A DNA stretch of 64,000 bases, taken from Rhodothermales bacterium (GTDB taxonomy: Bacteria > Bacteroidota > Rhodothermia > Rhodothermales > JANQRZ01). The stretch lies in assembly GCA_039944855.1 (NCBI GenBank), contig JBDUXZ010000030.1:1-64000 (forward strand), given 5' to 3'. Positions 37,907 through 46,992 of this stretch are shown here, one piece after another (position 1 is the first letter of the stretch; each line of letters starts with the position of its first letter). The position numbers and the translations under genes are program-made. The notes beneath the pieces were generated by a model that saw nothing but the letters and a program-made list of their open reading frames with translations, had not been told where the DNA came from and made no database searches.

Positions 37907-39439
37907 CTATTGGCTGGAACGGGATACGGGCTGCTGCGAGGTAGACGGAACGAACGGTAGCCGCCGTACACGCCGGGCCACTCCGCCGCGAGCACGCCGA
38001 CCGAACCGAAGCAATTGCCTCAACGGTCGCACGAAGCGGGGCCAGTACGCATCACCATTCCGATGATCACGGGTAATGCGCTCTATTCGCCGCTGGAAGT
38101 AGGCGAAGGACCCCCTGCGTCGTGCCTCCCGGTATGCCCCCGGCCCCTCTTCAGCGAGGTCGAGCCGCAATAGAAACTTACGCTTGCCCTCTAGGCTCAG
38201 GTGATCAGCCCTTGCGGCTACCCGTTTGGTGGGCCGCCAGTCTCCCGCCTCATCTTTGAGCTGGAGGCGGTACGCCAGTCCGTCCCTCCGGTGGCGGAAC
38301 CCCCCGGCTTGCGACTGCACCACCGCCTCGGTGTCGAGGACGTCGAGCGCAAGACGCCCTTCGGCCCGCGCCTCATCGATGAGGTCTTGGACCTCCCGCC
38401 GCCGTACGATCAACACGTTCGTCCCCTGGCCGTCCTCGACGTACTCCGGCAGCCACGCGTCTCCCACAACGACGTCCGCCGTTTCGGCTACGACATCGTC
38501 GCAGTAGTCACACGCGTTGTACTTGAACAGGCCTAGGGAGTAGTCCGTCCCGAAGTATTTCTGCACGATGTCCCCCGTCCGGACCTCGCGCGCGTCCTGG
38601 ATCCGGGTGAACTCCATCCCCTTCTGCTTGGCTGTGGCGCCCGGGTACTTCTTGCGGAAGTCCACCCCGCGCAATGCCCCCGGCTCGATGCCATCCTGCC
38701 ACGCGAGCATCTCCGCGTAGAAGGTGCTCTTGAGGTGCCCGCAGACGAGCCCGATTGCGAAGCCGAGCCGCTCTGCCAGCACGGAATCACGGGCGGCCAG
38801 CAGGCGGAGCGCTTTGATGAAGCACGGGACCCCCACGACGGCGTAACACCCTTCGTGCTCCTTCATCTCGCGCACCACCTCCGAGAGCTCCACCGGGTAG
38901 TAGACGGAGCGAGAGGCATGCTTCGTCGCCTCCAGGTCTCTCGTGACGGCGTAGCGATAGAGGACGCCGTCACTGTTGGAGGGGGGCTGTGCAACTACTT
39001 GAACGACGGCGTCTACGAGCCCCTTCCGCATCAGCTCGTAGCCGATCCATTTCCCGAGTCCCCCGGAGCTGCCGTGGTCTCGAAACTCGCCTTCCTGAAC
39101 GAACCCTGCGTAGCAGCTGAGGTGGTAGCCGAGCTTATCGTGCCACGTCGCGTACGAGCCGAAAAGCCGCTGCGCGATAGCTGTTTCGTTGGAGGCCTGA
39201 TCGGAGAATGGACACACCCGCTGCAATCCGCTGGCCTGCGCAGGGCCGGTCACTGCCGGCTCGTACTGCCCACTCTCATTGAGGCCCATCGCCAAGCCGC
39301 TGCCCTCTACGGCCGCGCAGGCCCCACAGCCTACACAGTATCCCCCGGCCACCACCGTATCCAGCAGGTGCTTCCGCTCCTGCTCGCCATTCGCCGCCGT
39401 CTTACTCATAAGAAGATCCGTCCCTGCTGCGCTAGTCAT
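37907..39439 (-). CDS. Coenzyme F420 hydrogenase/dehydrogenase beta-subunit family protein
   Basis: About 510 residues from the ATG at 39439, whose first bases overlap the Wzt stop (ATGACTAG); an ATG at 39409 is an alternative. It has an N-terminal Fe-S motif (YCVGCGAC...VCPF), the FrhB_FdhB_N/C core (YAVVGVPCFIKALRLLA, GFAIGLVCGHLKSTFYAEML) and a second Cys pair (ACDYCDD). Proteins of this family beside pyruvyl transferases are thought to be flavin/Fe-S oxidoreductases acting on sugars or their ketals. True F420 use is not implied. Confidence 0.9.
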   Translation of the reverse strand: MTSAAGTDLLMSKTAANGEQERKHLLDTVVAGGYCVGCGACAAVEGSGLAMGLNESGQYEPAVTGPAQASGLQRVCPFSDQASNETAIAQRLFGSYATWHDKLGYHLSCYAGFVQEGEFRDHGSSGGLGKWIGYELMRKGLVDAVVQVVAQPPSNSDGVLYRYAVTRDLEATKHASRSVYYPVELSEVVREMKEHEGCYAVVGVPCFIKALRLLAARDSVLAERLGFAIGLVCGHLKSTFYAEMLAWQDGIEPGALRGVDFRKKYPGATAKQKGMEFTRIQDAREVRTGDIVQKYFGTDYSLGLFKYNACDYCDDVVAETADVVVGDAWLPEYVEDGQGTNVLIVRRREVQDLIDEARAEGRLALDVLDTEAVVQSQAGGFRHRRDGLAYRLQLKDEAGDWRPTKRVAARADHLSLEGKRKFLLRLDLAEEGPGAYREARRRGSFAYFQRRIERITRDHRNGDAYWPRFVRPLRQLLRFGRRARGGVARRVRRLPFVPSTSQQPVSRSSQ

Positions 39440-40727
39440 TCGCGTGTGCAAGCTCCCGTTCCCGCCACCGATAGTCTAAGAGAACACTTCCGCTCTTAGC
39501 GCTGGGTGTTTTACCAACCCCGTAGAAGTCCCCGCCTTCCACGTAGAAGCGCGAGGCAGCCTCAATCCAATCTGCTTTTTGACGGTTCCGCCATATGGAG
39601 GTGTTAAGCGAGTAATCCCCAGAAGGCAAGGGGAGGCGGGGGATCTCGCACACGATCAGCCCCCTCCCAGGGCGGAGCGCGTCGTTCACCGTAGCGGGGT
39701 CGAAGGCCGTGCTTAGGTACGCGACGTTGCGGCTCATGTGGTCGTAGAGGCCGAGGTGGACGTCGCACTTCCCCGTCTCTTCCAGCATCTCGTAGTCGAG
39801 GCAGATCCGCACCGTCTCTCCCGAGGCGAAGGTGGTCCGCCGCTCGCCGTTCTCGCCCTCGAACCACAGCCCCAGCAGGCGCACGCTCCCGTCGCCCTCC
39901 CGGTCCGTCCGGTCAGCCACCTCGACGTCGGCGTAGGCGTCCATCTGGCTGAGGTAGACGCCGATGGCCTCATCGACGCCGCCGTCGAAGGTGACCCGCC
40001 CGCCGTCAAGCACGACGCCGCGCTCGCACAGCGCCTCGATCATGTTCATGTGGTGACTCACGAAGATCACCGTCCGCCCCTCTCCCGCCACGTCGTCCAT
40101 CTTCCCGAGGCACTTCTTCTGGAAGGCCACGTCGCCGACCGCAAGCACCTCGTCCACGAGCAGGATCTCCGGCTCCAGGTGCGCCGCCACCGAGAACGCC
40201 AGCCGCACCTTCATCCCCGAGGAGTACCGCTTCACCGGCGTGTCGATGAACTTCTCGATCTCGGAGAACGCGACGATCTCGTCGAACTTCCGGTCCACCT
40301 CCGCCTTCTTCATCCCGAGGATGGTCCCGTTGAGGTAGGCGTTCTCGCGGCCGGTGAGGTCGGGGTGGAAGCCGGTGCCGACTTCGAGGAGGGAGGCCAC
40401 GCGGCCGTAGATGTCGATGCTCCCCGTCGTAGGCTCGGTGATCCGGCTGAGCACCTTGAGCAGCGTGCTCTTGCCCGCGCCGTTGCGCCCGATGAGCCCG
40501 ACGACCTCGCCGTGCTTCACGTCGAACGAGATGTCGCGGAGGGCCCAGAGCACGTCGGCCTCATCGGCCTCGCCGAAGACGCTCAGCTTGCGGAGGTCTC
40601 GGAAGCTCTTCAGCGGCGCCTTCAGCACGCCTAAGGCGGCGCCGGCTAGGGTCTCGGAGCGCTCCTCCAGCATCCCGATGCGGTAGCGCTTGCCGATGCC
40701 GTCGATACGAATGGCCAGGTTGCTCAT
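39432..40727 (-). CDS. wzt: O-antigen/capsule ABC exporter ATPase with C-terminal glycan-binding domain
   Basis: A 431-residue protein. The ATPase half has a Walker A (GLIGRNGAGKST), the LEVGTGFHPDLTGRENAYLNG block specific for polysaccharide exporters, the signature RYSSGMKVRLAFSVA, Walker B (PEILLVDEVLAVGD) and switch His (FVSHH). Residues from about 270 form a beta-rich Wzt_C-like domain that would bind a terminal modification of the chain. It pairs with the Wzm-like permease just upstream (31-bp gap) and overlaps the FrhB-like gene. Confidence 0.95.
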   Translation of the reverse strand: MSNLAIRIDGIGKRYRIGMLEERSETLAGAALGVLKAPLKSFRDLRKLSVFGEADEADVLWALRDISFDVKHGEVVGLIGRNGAGKSTLLKVLSRITEPTTGSIDIYGRVASLLEVGTGFHPDLTGRENAYLNGTILGMKKAEVDRKFDEIVAFSEIEKFIDTPVKRYSSGMKVRLAFSVAAHLEPEILLVDEVLAVGDVAFQKKCLGKMDDVAGEGRTVIFVSHHMNMIEALCERGVVLDGGRVTFDGGVDEAIGVYLSQMDAYADVEVADRTDREGDGSVRLLGLWFEGENGERRTTFASGETVRICLDYEMLEETGKCDVHLGLYDHMSRNVAYLSTAFDPATVNDALRPGRGLIVCEIPRLPLPSGDYSLNTSIWRNRQKADWIEAASRFYVEGGDFYGVGKTPSAKSGSVLLDYRWRERELAHAND

Positions 40728-40758
40728 AGCAGCGTGCTCATAGCAGGGTACAGAGTGA

Positions 40759-41676
40759 TCAGGCGACGTCGGCGAAGGTCCGCTCCATGCGGCGGAAGAG
40801 GAGGCTCCCCGTGATCACGAGGAAAGCCGCGACGCCGGCACCGATGGCGATGAGGTCCCACGGCATCGGGACGGTCCCGAGCAGCGAGGCCCGGAAGCCC
40901 TCGATCACGCCGGCCATGGGATAGAGCCCGTAGACGAGGCGGAGCGTCTCGCCCCAGACGGGGAACTTCTCCACGATGAGGGACACGGGCCAGACGACGG
41001 GCGCGGCGTACATCAGCAGCTGCATCGCGAAGGTCATCGCCTGGTTCACGTCCCGGTACTGCACCGAGAGCGACGAGAGCCAGAGCCCCGCGCCGAAAGC
41101 CGTCGCCACCATGATGAGGATGAGGAGCGGGAGGAAGACCACGTTCAGCGTCGGCGCCACGCCGTAGTACACCATGAGCCCGGCGAGGACGACGGAGGCG
41201 ATGGCGAAATCGACGAGCCCGGTGATCACGGGGGCCAGCGGGATGATCAGGCGCGGGAAGTAGACCTTCGTGAAGATGCCCTTCTGCGCCGTGAGGCTGT
41301 TCGTGGCCCCGCCGAGCGCGCCCGAGAAGTACGTCCACGGCAGCAGCGCCGCGTACGAGAAGAGGGCGTACGGCGCGCCGTCGGAGGGCACCGCCGCGAG
41401 GTTACCGAAGATGACGGTGAAGACGACCATGCTGAACACCGGGCGGATCACCGCCCACGCGTAGCCGAGCACGGTCTGCTTGTAGCGGGCCGACACGTCG
41501 CGGAGGACGAACTGGGTGAGGAGGTCGCGGTAGGCGACGAGCTCACGCCAGTTCACGAGCCGCCACCCCTTCGGCGGCTCGATCCGGATGAAGGGCTCGC
41601 CCTGCGCCTGATCGTCCCGACCGGGGGGTCGGGGCTGGACGGCTAGCGGCGAGGGCTGGGTTGCTTGGGCTTCCAT
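40759..41676 (-). CDS. wzm: O-antigen/capsule ABC exporter permease
   Basis: About 305 residues from the ATG at 41676 (MEAQATQPSPL). Six membrane segments follow a cytoplasmic amphipathic stretch (LVAYRDLLTQFVLRDVSARYKQTVLGYAWAVIRP, 41400-41540), which is the signature start of polysaccharide ABC-2 permeases. It moves undecaprenyl-linked glycan across the inner membrane with the ATPase encoded next. A conserved 14-bp motif (41717-41730) lies about 40 bp upstream. Confidence 0.95.
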   Translation of the reverse strand: MEAQATQPSPLAVQPRPPGRDDQAQGEPFIRIEPPKGWRLVNWRELVAYRDLLTQFVLRDVSARYKQTVLGYAWAVIRPVFSMVVFTVIFGNLAAVPSDGAPYALFSYAALLPWTYFSGALGGATNSLTAQKGIFTKVYFPRLIIPLAPVITGLVDFAIASVVLAGLMVYYGVAPTLNVVFLPLLILIMVATAFGAGLWLSSLSVQYRDVNQAMTFAMQLLMYAAPVVWPVSLIVEKFPVWGETLRLVYGLYPMAGVIEGFRASLLGTVPMPWDLIAIGAGVAAFLVITGSLLFRRMERTFADVA

Positions 41677-41728
41677 ACGGTAGAAATGGGCGGCGACACC
41701 GGGGACGGCGTCACCATACAGGGTATCG

Positions 41729-42886
41729 TTATGCGGATTCCGCGACGGGCTCGCAGATCGTTTCGGACCGGGGGTCGGCGGTAGGAACAAACACGTGGTC
41801 CACCACCTCGTGCCATCGCTCGCGGAACCGATCGAACGAAAAGTAAGCCAGCCCCTCGGGGGCCCCGTCGTGCTCGGTCGCTAAAGCTCGAAGGATTCCG
41901 CGCCGGACGGAGGCCGCGTCGTCGGGGTCGACGACCTCGCCGAGGGCGCCGTCGCGGACGGCCTCGCGGCTGGCGTCGTGGCTGCTCGCCACCACAGGCA
42001 CACCGCATGCCAGCGCCTCCAGGTACACGATACCGAACCCCTCCCCCCTCCCCGGCATGACGAAGGCGTCGGCTAAACGGTAGTGGTCGGCTTTCTCCTC
42101 CTCAGGGATGTAGCCGGCGAACACGACGCGGTCACCCACGCCGAGCTCGACGGCCTTCCGTTCCAGACGCGGCCGGTCGCCGCCGTCGCCGCATACGAGG
42201 TAGGCGAGGTCGGGGTGGGCCGGCGCGAGGGCGGCCACGGCCTCGAGCGTTTCGTCGAAGCCCTTGTAGCGCTCGGCAGGGTCCATCCGCCCGAGGGTGA
42301 GCAGCACCCGCTTCCCCGCCAGCCCGTAGCGGGCGAGGAGGTCCGGCCGCTTCGAACCGGGGCCGAACCCGGAGGCATCGATGCAGTTCGGCACGACGAA
42401 CCCCTTCCGCTCGTCGACCCCGGTCCACGCCGCGAAGCGCCGCTTCGAGACGTCGCTGACGGCGATGAAGGCGTCGAGGCGCCGGAAGGCCCGCCTCGTG
42501 AGGCGCAGCGCTACGCCCTGCTGCGTCGGCCCCCACGCCTCGATGCCGTGGATGACGAGGAGGAGCGGCACCCGCTTCCACAACGCCGCGAGCACGGCGA
42601 GGGGCAGAAGGTAGACATGCCCACACACGACGCCGTCGAAGTGCCCGCCTCTCAGGAGCGTCCGCCCGACGGCGCGCACGTATCCGACCTTGCCGCCGGC
42701 GGCCTCGTGGTGGTAGGTCAGCCCCCCCGGCATCAGCCGCGTCACGGGCTCCGGCATCACGCGGGGCAGCGCCACTACCTCCGTCGTCGCCGGGTGGCTG
42801 CAGAGGGCCGCGAGAAGGTCGCGGTTGAACTTCGCGATCCCGCCGCGCCCGCCGAAGGCATCGGTCACGAGCGTGAGCAGCCTCAT
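41729..42886 (-). CDS. Glycosyltransferase family 4
   Basis: A 385-residue GT-B protein from the ATG at 42886; the longer frame is a shadow of asnB. LLTLVTDAFGGRGGIAKFNRDLL, KRVLLTLGRMDPAERYKGFDE, LVCGDGGDRPRLE and GEGFGIVYLEALACGVPVVASSHD (E-x7-E) are the standard blocks. The start overlaps the asnB stop by 4 bp. It is the first glycosyltransferase downstream of asnB and may act early in assembly. Confidence 0.92.
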   Translation of the reverse strand: MRLLTLVTDAFGGRGGIAKFNRDLLAALCSHPATTEVVALPRVMPEPVTRLMPGGLTYHHEAAGGKVGYVRAVGRTLLRGGHFDGVVCGHVYLLPLAVLAALWKRVPLLLVIHGIEAWGPTQQGVALRLTRRAFRRLDAFIAVSDVSKRRFAAWTGVDERKGFVVPNCIDASGFGPGSKRPDLLARYGLAGKRVLLTLGRMDPAERYKGFDETLEAVAALAPAHPDLAYLVCGDGGDRPRLERKAVELGVGDRVVFAGYIPEEEKADHYRLADAFVMPGRGEGFGIVYLEALACGVPVVASSHDASREAVRDGALGEVVDPDDAASVRRGILRALATEHDGAPEGLAYFSFDRFRERWHEVVDHVFVPTADPRSETICEPVAESA

Positions 42887-44742
42887 GGCGCCCCCGTGTG
42901 TCGGGTCCCCGTGGGGCGACCCCCCGTGTATCGGGCGTGGACCTCGCGCGCCCACCCACGCAGTCCGCGGTCGGACGACGAGACGAGCCCCTCTTCGAGC
43001 ATCCACCGCCGGACGGGCGTCGTGAACCCCGTCTTCGGCCGGTTGAGCACGGCGTCGGGGAGCCCACGCGCCGGCGTCTCGGCCATGCTGTGCTTGCCGA
43101 GCGTCGGGTCGGCGGCGAGGAGCGGGGCGACGTCGTGGAGCAGCTTCCAGTCGACGAGCGGCGTGCGGACCTCGAGCGAGTGGGCCATGCTCGCCCAGTC
43201 GGTGTCGCGGAGGAGCTGGTTGCGCATGTACCACGTCGATTCGAGCGCGGAGATCTTCAGCCGGTCCCGCTCGATCCCGCGCGTCGTGGCTTCGAGCCGC
43301 GCCCGCGTGTCGAGCGTGCGCCACCCCTCGCGCACGAGATCCGGGTCGAGGAGGCCGGGCAGCTCCCACGGCATGAAGAGGCTGCGGCGGAGGATGTACG
43401 CGCCGGCGACGTCGTTGCCGTACTCGAGCAGGCCCGCGTACTTCGGCGACGTGAACCGGCCGAGCACCGGAGCCGCGACGGCGCGGACGCCCGGCCCGAT
43501 CCGCCCCGCGAGCGGGACGCGGCCGACGAGCCCGACGAGCCGCGGGATCTCGGTGAAGCTGGGGTAGCCGCCGAAGAGCTCGTCGCCGCCGAGACCGGAG
43601 AGCGCGACCTTCAGCCCGGCCTGCGCGGCCGCCCGGCTCACGAAGTAGCTGTTGACCCCGTCGAGCGTCGGCTGGTCCATCGCCGCGAGGAAGTCGTCGA
43701 AGGAGGCGTGGAAGTCGGCGCGGTCGATCCACACCGTGTCGTGCTGCGCGCCGTAGTGGGCCGCGACGGCCTCGGCGAGAGGGACCTCGTCGTCGGCCGT
43801 GCCCCGGTACTCCTCAAACCCGAGCGTGACGGTGCGGAGCCGCCCGCCGACCTCGGCCGCGAGCGCGGCGAGCGTCGTCGAGTCCCGGCCTGAGGAGAGG
43901 AACACGCCCACGTCGACGTCGGCGACGAGGTGGTGCCTCACGCTGTCGAGGAGCGCCGCGCGCAGTTCGTCGGGGGCGTGGCCCCGGAAAGCATCGGCGT
44001 CCGTCTCCGCGGCGCTGAGCGCGTCAGATACGGAAGCGAAGCACCGCTCCCGCTTCTCCCCCGATCGGTCGACCCACAGCGAGTGGCCGGGCGGGAGCGC
44101 GCGGATGCCGCGGTAGAGCGTGTGCGGCTCCGGGACGTGGCCCCACAGGAAGAACCCGACGTGGCCCGCCGGGTCCGGCCCGGTGTCGATCCCGCCCCCG
44201 GCGAGGAGGGCCTTGACCTGCGACGCCGCCCAGAGCGTCCGCCCGTCGTCGGCGACGTAGAGCGGCTTGATGCCGTAGGGGTCGCGGGCGAGGAAGAGCC
44301 CGCCGCGCTCGGCGTCCCAGAGCGCGAAGGCGAACATCCCGCGCAGCTCGCCGAGCATCTCCTCGCCACGCTCGGCCCAGAGGTGGAGGAGCACTTCCGT
44401 GTCCGAGTGCGAGCGGAACTGGTGCCCGGCCTTCTCGAGCCGGTCGCGGATCGCCTGGTAGTTGTAGATCTCGCCGTTGAACGCGATCACGTGCGCGCCG
44501 GAGCCTGCGCTAGAACCCGCGCTGGATACTCCCCCACCGGACACCATCGGCTGCGCGCCGTCCGCGGAGAGGTCGATGATGGAGAGCCGGCGGTGGCCCA
44601 GCCCGGCGCGGCCGTCGGGAGCGAACCACGTCCCCTCGCCGTCGGGGCCACGCCTGCTCATCTGGTCGCACGTCCGCCCTAGCGCGGCTCGGTCCACGCC
44701 GGACCCGTCGTTGTAGGCAAACGCCGCTGCTATCCCGCACAT
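42883..44742 (-). CDS. asnB: Asparagine synthase (glutamine-hydrolysing) family protein
   Basis: A 619-residue protein. The N-terminus MCGIAAAF carries the Cys2 nucleophile of class II glutamine amidotransferases, followed by RRGPDGEGTW and FNGEIYNYQAIRDRL. The synthetase half has the PPi-loop in the variant FLSSGRDSTTLAAL and LSGLGGDELFGGYPSF. It makes Asn from Asp and Gln, or in glycan loci may amidate uronic-acid residues. It is at the promoter-proximal end of the leftward array. It is distinct from the cyclase at 54630, which lacks Cys2. Confidence 0.93.
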   Translation of the reverse strand: MCGIAAAFAYNDGSGVDRAALGRTCDQMSRRGPDGEGTWFAPDGRAGLGHRRLSIIDLSADGAQPMVSGGGVSSAGSSAGSGAHVIAFNGEIYNYQAIRDRLEKAGHQFRSHSDTEVLLHLWAERGEEMLGELRGMFAFALWDAERGGLFLARDPYGIKPLYVADDGRTLWAASQVKALLAGGGIDTGPDPAGHVGFFLWGHVPEPHTLYRGIRALPPGHSLWVDRSGEKRERCFASVSDALSAAETDADAFRGHAPDELRAALLDSVRHHLVADVDVGVFLSSGRDSTTLAALAAEVGGRLRTVTLGFEEYRGTADDEVPLAEAVAAHYGAQHDTVWIDRADFHASFDDFLAAMDQPTLDGVNSYFVSRAAAQAGLKVALSGLGGDELFGGYPSFTEIPRLVGLVGRVPLAGRIGPGVRAVAAPVLGRFTSPKYAGLLEYGNDVAGAYILRRSLFMPWELPGLLDPDLVREGWRTLDTRARLEATTRGIERDRLKISALESTWYMRNQLLRDTDWASMAHSLEVRTPLVDWKLLHDVAPLLAADPTLGKHSMAETPARGLPDAVLNRPKTGFTTPVRRWMLEEGLVSSSDRGLRGWAREVHARYTGGRPTGTRHTGAP

Positions 44743-44967
44743 AGGGTCTTTTCTCTCACGCCGTCGGTGAATCCCGAGCCGCTCGGGGCTGGTCCCCCCG
44801 TCTGCGCTCAGGGCTCGGGGGACGAGTTGATGAACGGAGTGTAGGGCAAATATTCGGCCAGCGTGCGCGAAGGTCTGAACAAGCTCGGCGCCTGCCCCCT
44901 CCCCTTTCCCGCTCGCCCGCCGCTATCCCGCGCTGGTTCACTCGGGTGCGCTGGAGCGTGAGCGGCG

Positions 44968-46005
44968 CTAGCTCTCCGCCATGGCCTCGCGCCACAGCGC
45001 CATCATCTCGGCGCGGAGGCTCGCCTGGGCCGCTACGCCTGCGGGGTTCTTCCGGACGATCTGCCGGACGAACGGGTCGAGCCGCTCGGTCGCACGCCGT
45101 TCGAGGTCCGCCTGCTCCTCACCCGACCGCTCGGCGAGCCACGCCTGGAACGCCGACCGCTCGGGGTCCCGCTGGGGGTCCGGCTTCGACGCCGGACGTG
45201 GGGTCGCGGGGCGCGCGCTCGTGGGATCGACGGGCAGCTCGAGCGCCTGCTGCGCGGGGTCGCGCGCGGCGTCCCCCTTGCGCCGCGTCCGGCGCGCCGG
45301 CGCCTGCTCCCGCGATTCGTGCTCGTCCTTCCGGCGGATGTAGAGCTTCACCGCCGTCGGCGTACGACCGTCGCGGACGATGTCGTACGTGACCTCGAGG
45401 TCGGTGAACTTCCGGATCTCGCGGCGGGCCTGCTCGAGCACGCGGCGGCGGAAGTCGTAGAACCGGGGGTACTTGTCCTCGACGGCGAGCATCGTCCGCA
45501 GCGCGTCGAGCTCGATCGTGCGGTGCCCGACGTCGGCGTACTGCTGGGCGAGCTCGTAGATCCGGATGGAGTACGGGCTCTGGAAGCGCATGACGTGCTC
45601 GAGCATGTAGCGGGTGAATCGCCGCTTGAGCTGGAGCAGGAACGGTCGCATGTCCTGGTTGAACCGGGCGATGATGTAGCCCGGGGCCGGCTCGACGTAC
45701 GAGAGGAGGTTGTACCCCCGCCACCGCCCGCTCTCGGCCATGACGTAGATCTTCTGGTTGAGGAGGACGTGGGCCGCCTCCGCCGCCCGCTCGTAGTACG
45801 CGTTCCCCGTCACGTGGCCCTGGTCGAGGAGGTCCCCGATGTAGACCGTCTGGTTCCCGAAGTCGTCGGCGTCGAGGTCGAGTTGGGCGATCATGAGCAG
45901 GATCATCCGCTGCTGGAGCACGGTCCAGTCATACTTCGCGTTGATCAGGTCGTTGGATTTCACGACCCAGTCGCGGCGCAGCGGCACGTCCTGGAGGGGT
46001 TGCAT
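44968..46005 (-). CDS. Rep_3/RepB-family plasmid replication initiator
   Basis: About 345 residues from the ATG at 46005 (MQPLQDVPLRRDWVVKSNDL). Two winged-helix domains are visible: SNDLINAKYDWTVLQQRMILLMIAQLD with YERAAEAAHVLLNQKIYV, and SPYSIRIYELAQQYADVGHRTIEL with VLEQARREIRKFTDLEVTYDIV. This matches iteron-binding initiators. A charged Pro/Arg-rich tail follows, ending in a helix (NPAGVAAQASLRAEMMALW). An array of iterons lies immediately upstream (46018-46450), so it should bind them to open the origin and control copy number. Confidence 0.93.
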   Translation of the reverse strand: MQPLQDVPLRRDWVVKSNDLINAKYDWTVLQQRMILLMIAQLDLDADDFGNQTVYIGDLLDQGHVTGNAYYERAAEAAHVLLNQKIYVMAESGRWRGYNLLSYVEPAPGYIIARFNQDMRPFLLQLKRRFTRYMLEHVMRFQSPYSIRIYELAQQYADVGHRTIELDALRTMLAVEDKYPRFYDFRRRVLEQARREIRKFTDLEVTYDIVRDGRTPTAVKLYIRRKDEHESREQAPARRTRRKGDAARDPAQQALELPVDPTSARPATPRPASKPDPQRDPERSAFQAWLAERSGEEQADLERRATERLDPFVRQIVRKNPAGVAAQASLRAEMMALWREAMAES

Positions 46006-46017
46006 GAGCGGTCTCGA

Positions 46018-46033
46018 ACGACAGATTGAGGAA
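46018..46033 (-). repeat. Inverted iteron copy at rep start
   Basis: The reverse strand reads TTCCTCAATCTGTCGT followed by TCG, identical to the consensus of the direct iterons. It lies about 13 bp upstream of the rep ATG, so it could serve as an operator for Rep autoregulation. Confidence 0.85.
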
Positions 46034-46135
46034 CGCGGCGCTGACGTGCCCCCTCGTGCGCTCTTCGTCGGGGGCCCTAGCATCGGCCGAGCATCCGTCA
46101 AGTATAGCCGTAGCGCCCCCGCCGATGCGAGGGCT

Positions 46136-46450
46136 TTCCTCAATCTGTCGTGCTTAGCCGGACTCGAAACGCCGAATCCAGCTCGTATGAACCCATTCCT
46201 TCCTCAATCTGTCGTGCTTAGATCCGGCCGGCCGTGCTCTGCACAGCGACGCTCCCTTCCTCAATCTGTCGTTCGGGGCGTTCTATCTCCCTCCCACGCG
46301 GCGCTCAGGGGCTTCCTCAATCTGTCGTTCGGGGTCTTTCCTCAATCTGTCGTTCGAACAACCCAGGGCTTTCCTCAATCTGTCGTCGCAGTCCTCAATC
46401 TGTCGTCGATATTTCCTCAATCTGTCGTTCGAATCTCCTCAATCTGTCGT
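46136..46450 (+). repeat. Nine direct iterons, consensus TTCCTCAATCTGTCGTTCG
   Basis: Copies start at 46136, 46200, 46257, 46313, 46338, 46371, 46391, 46413 and 46435. The core CCTCAATCTGTCGT is invariant; the first base or two vary at 46391 and 46435, and the last three bases vary among copies. Spacing narrows from about 60 bp to 20-33 bp toward the AT-rich side. The last three are 22 bp apart, about two helical turns, so bound Rep monomers would line up on one face. Confidence 0.95.
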
Positions 46451-46500
46451 TCGAGACGTCGTTTAAACTCATTAAACACAATAACCTTAGAGAGGGGTCC

Positions 46501-46535
46501 AAATATACAAATATTCAAATAGCAAATATACAAAT
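46501..46535 (+). repeat. AT-rich 12-bp direct repeats (unwinding element)
   Basis: AAATATACAAAT occurs at 46501-46512 and 46524-46535, with a 23-bp period and another A/T-rich segment between. Such repeats next to iterons are typical of the DNA unwinding element. Confidence 0.75.
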
Positions 46536-46611
46536 GGGATTTTGAGATGGTTAGGGTTCTTGACCCCGCTCCATCTTAGCTCTGCCCGGGGGCTGCGACA
46601 CTCCTCCGTCC

Positions 46612-46992
46612 CTACCCCCTCGTCCGCTCCAGGTACTCCCGGATGAGCTCTTGGAGCACGTCCGTCATCGTCCTCCCCGCCATCCCCGTCACGCCCTTGA
46701 ACTGCTGGTGGAGGTCGGAGGGCACGTCGAGGTTGATCCGCTTCATCCGAGGCTTGCTCCGCTCCGCAGGGTGTTCCTCGCGCTTCGCGGTACGCTCAGC
46801 GGCCACCTCCTCGGTTTCCTGCGTCTTTGAAACGGATGGGTCTGAACCGGACGGGCTGGGCGGTGCCGCATCCCCGACCTCCGCCAAGAGGCTGTCGAGG
46901 TCGCCTACGTAGCTCCCCGGCCGTCGACCGATCGCCCCTAGCGGGTTCGCTTTTGCCTTCGTCTCCGGCTGCGACTTGCGCTCTTTAGCCAT
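46612..46992 (-). CDS. Ribbon-helix-helix partition protein (ParG/CopG-like)
   Basis: A 126-residue protein from the ATG at 46992; an in-frame upstream ATG at 47034 lies inside parA. The first 70 residues are charged and disordered-looking. The last 45 are a ribbon-helix-helix domain: MKRINLDVPSDLHQQFKGVTGMAG, then TMTDVLQELIREYL. It overlaps the parA stop by 8 bp. It would bind the centromere-like repeats upstream of parA and stimulate the ParA ATPase through its flexible N-terminus, as ParG does. The partner role is inferred. Confidence 0.85.
   Translation of the reverse strand: MAKERKSQPETKAKANPLGAIGRRPGSYVGDLDSLLAEVGDAAPPSPSGSDPSVSKTQETEEVAAERTAKREEHPAERSKPRMKRINLDVPSDLHQQFKGVTGMAGRTMTDVLQELIREYLERTRG

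Larger units (their letters stand above)
46006..46611. other. Iteron origin of replication with AT-rich unwinding region
   Basis: There is no gene in these 606 bp. They hold ten iteron copies (one inverted, nine direct) and then an abruptly AT-rich stretch around 46460-46545 in otherwise GC-rich DNA. This order, rep gene, iterons, AT-rich repeats, partition genes, is that of an oriV. I saw no clear DnaA box. Confidence 0.88.

Noticed and set aside
42883-44742. AsnB as a second lasso cyclase
   Set aside because: It keeps Cys2 of the glutaminase domain, sits at the head of the polysaccharide array and has no precursor or B protein nearby.
46136-46450. Repeat array as a CRISPR
   Set aside because: Repeats are 16-19 bp with irregular short spacers, lie beside a Rep_3 initiator and an AT-rich region, and no cas genes are present; they are iterons.
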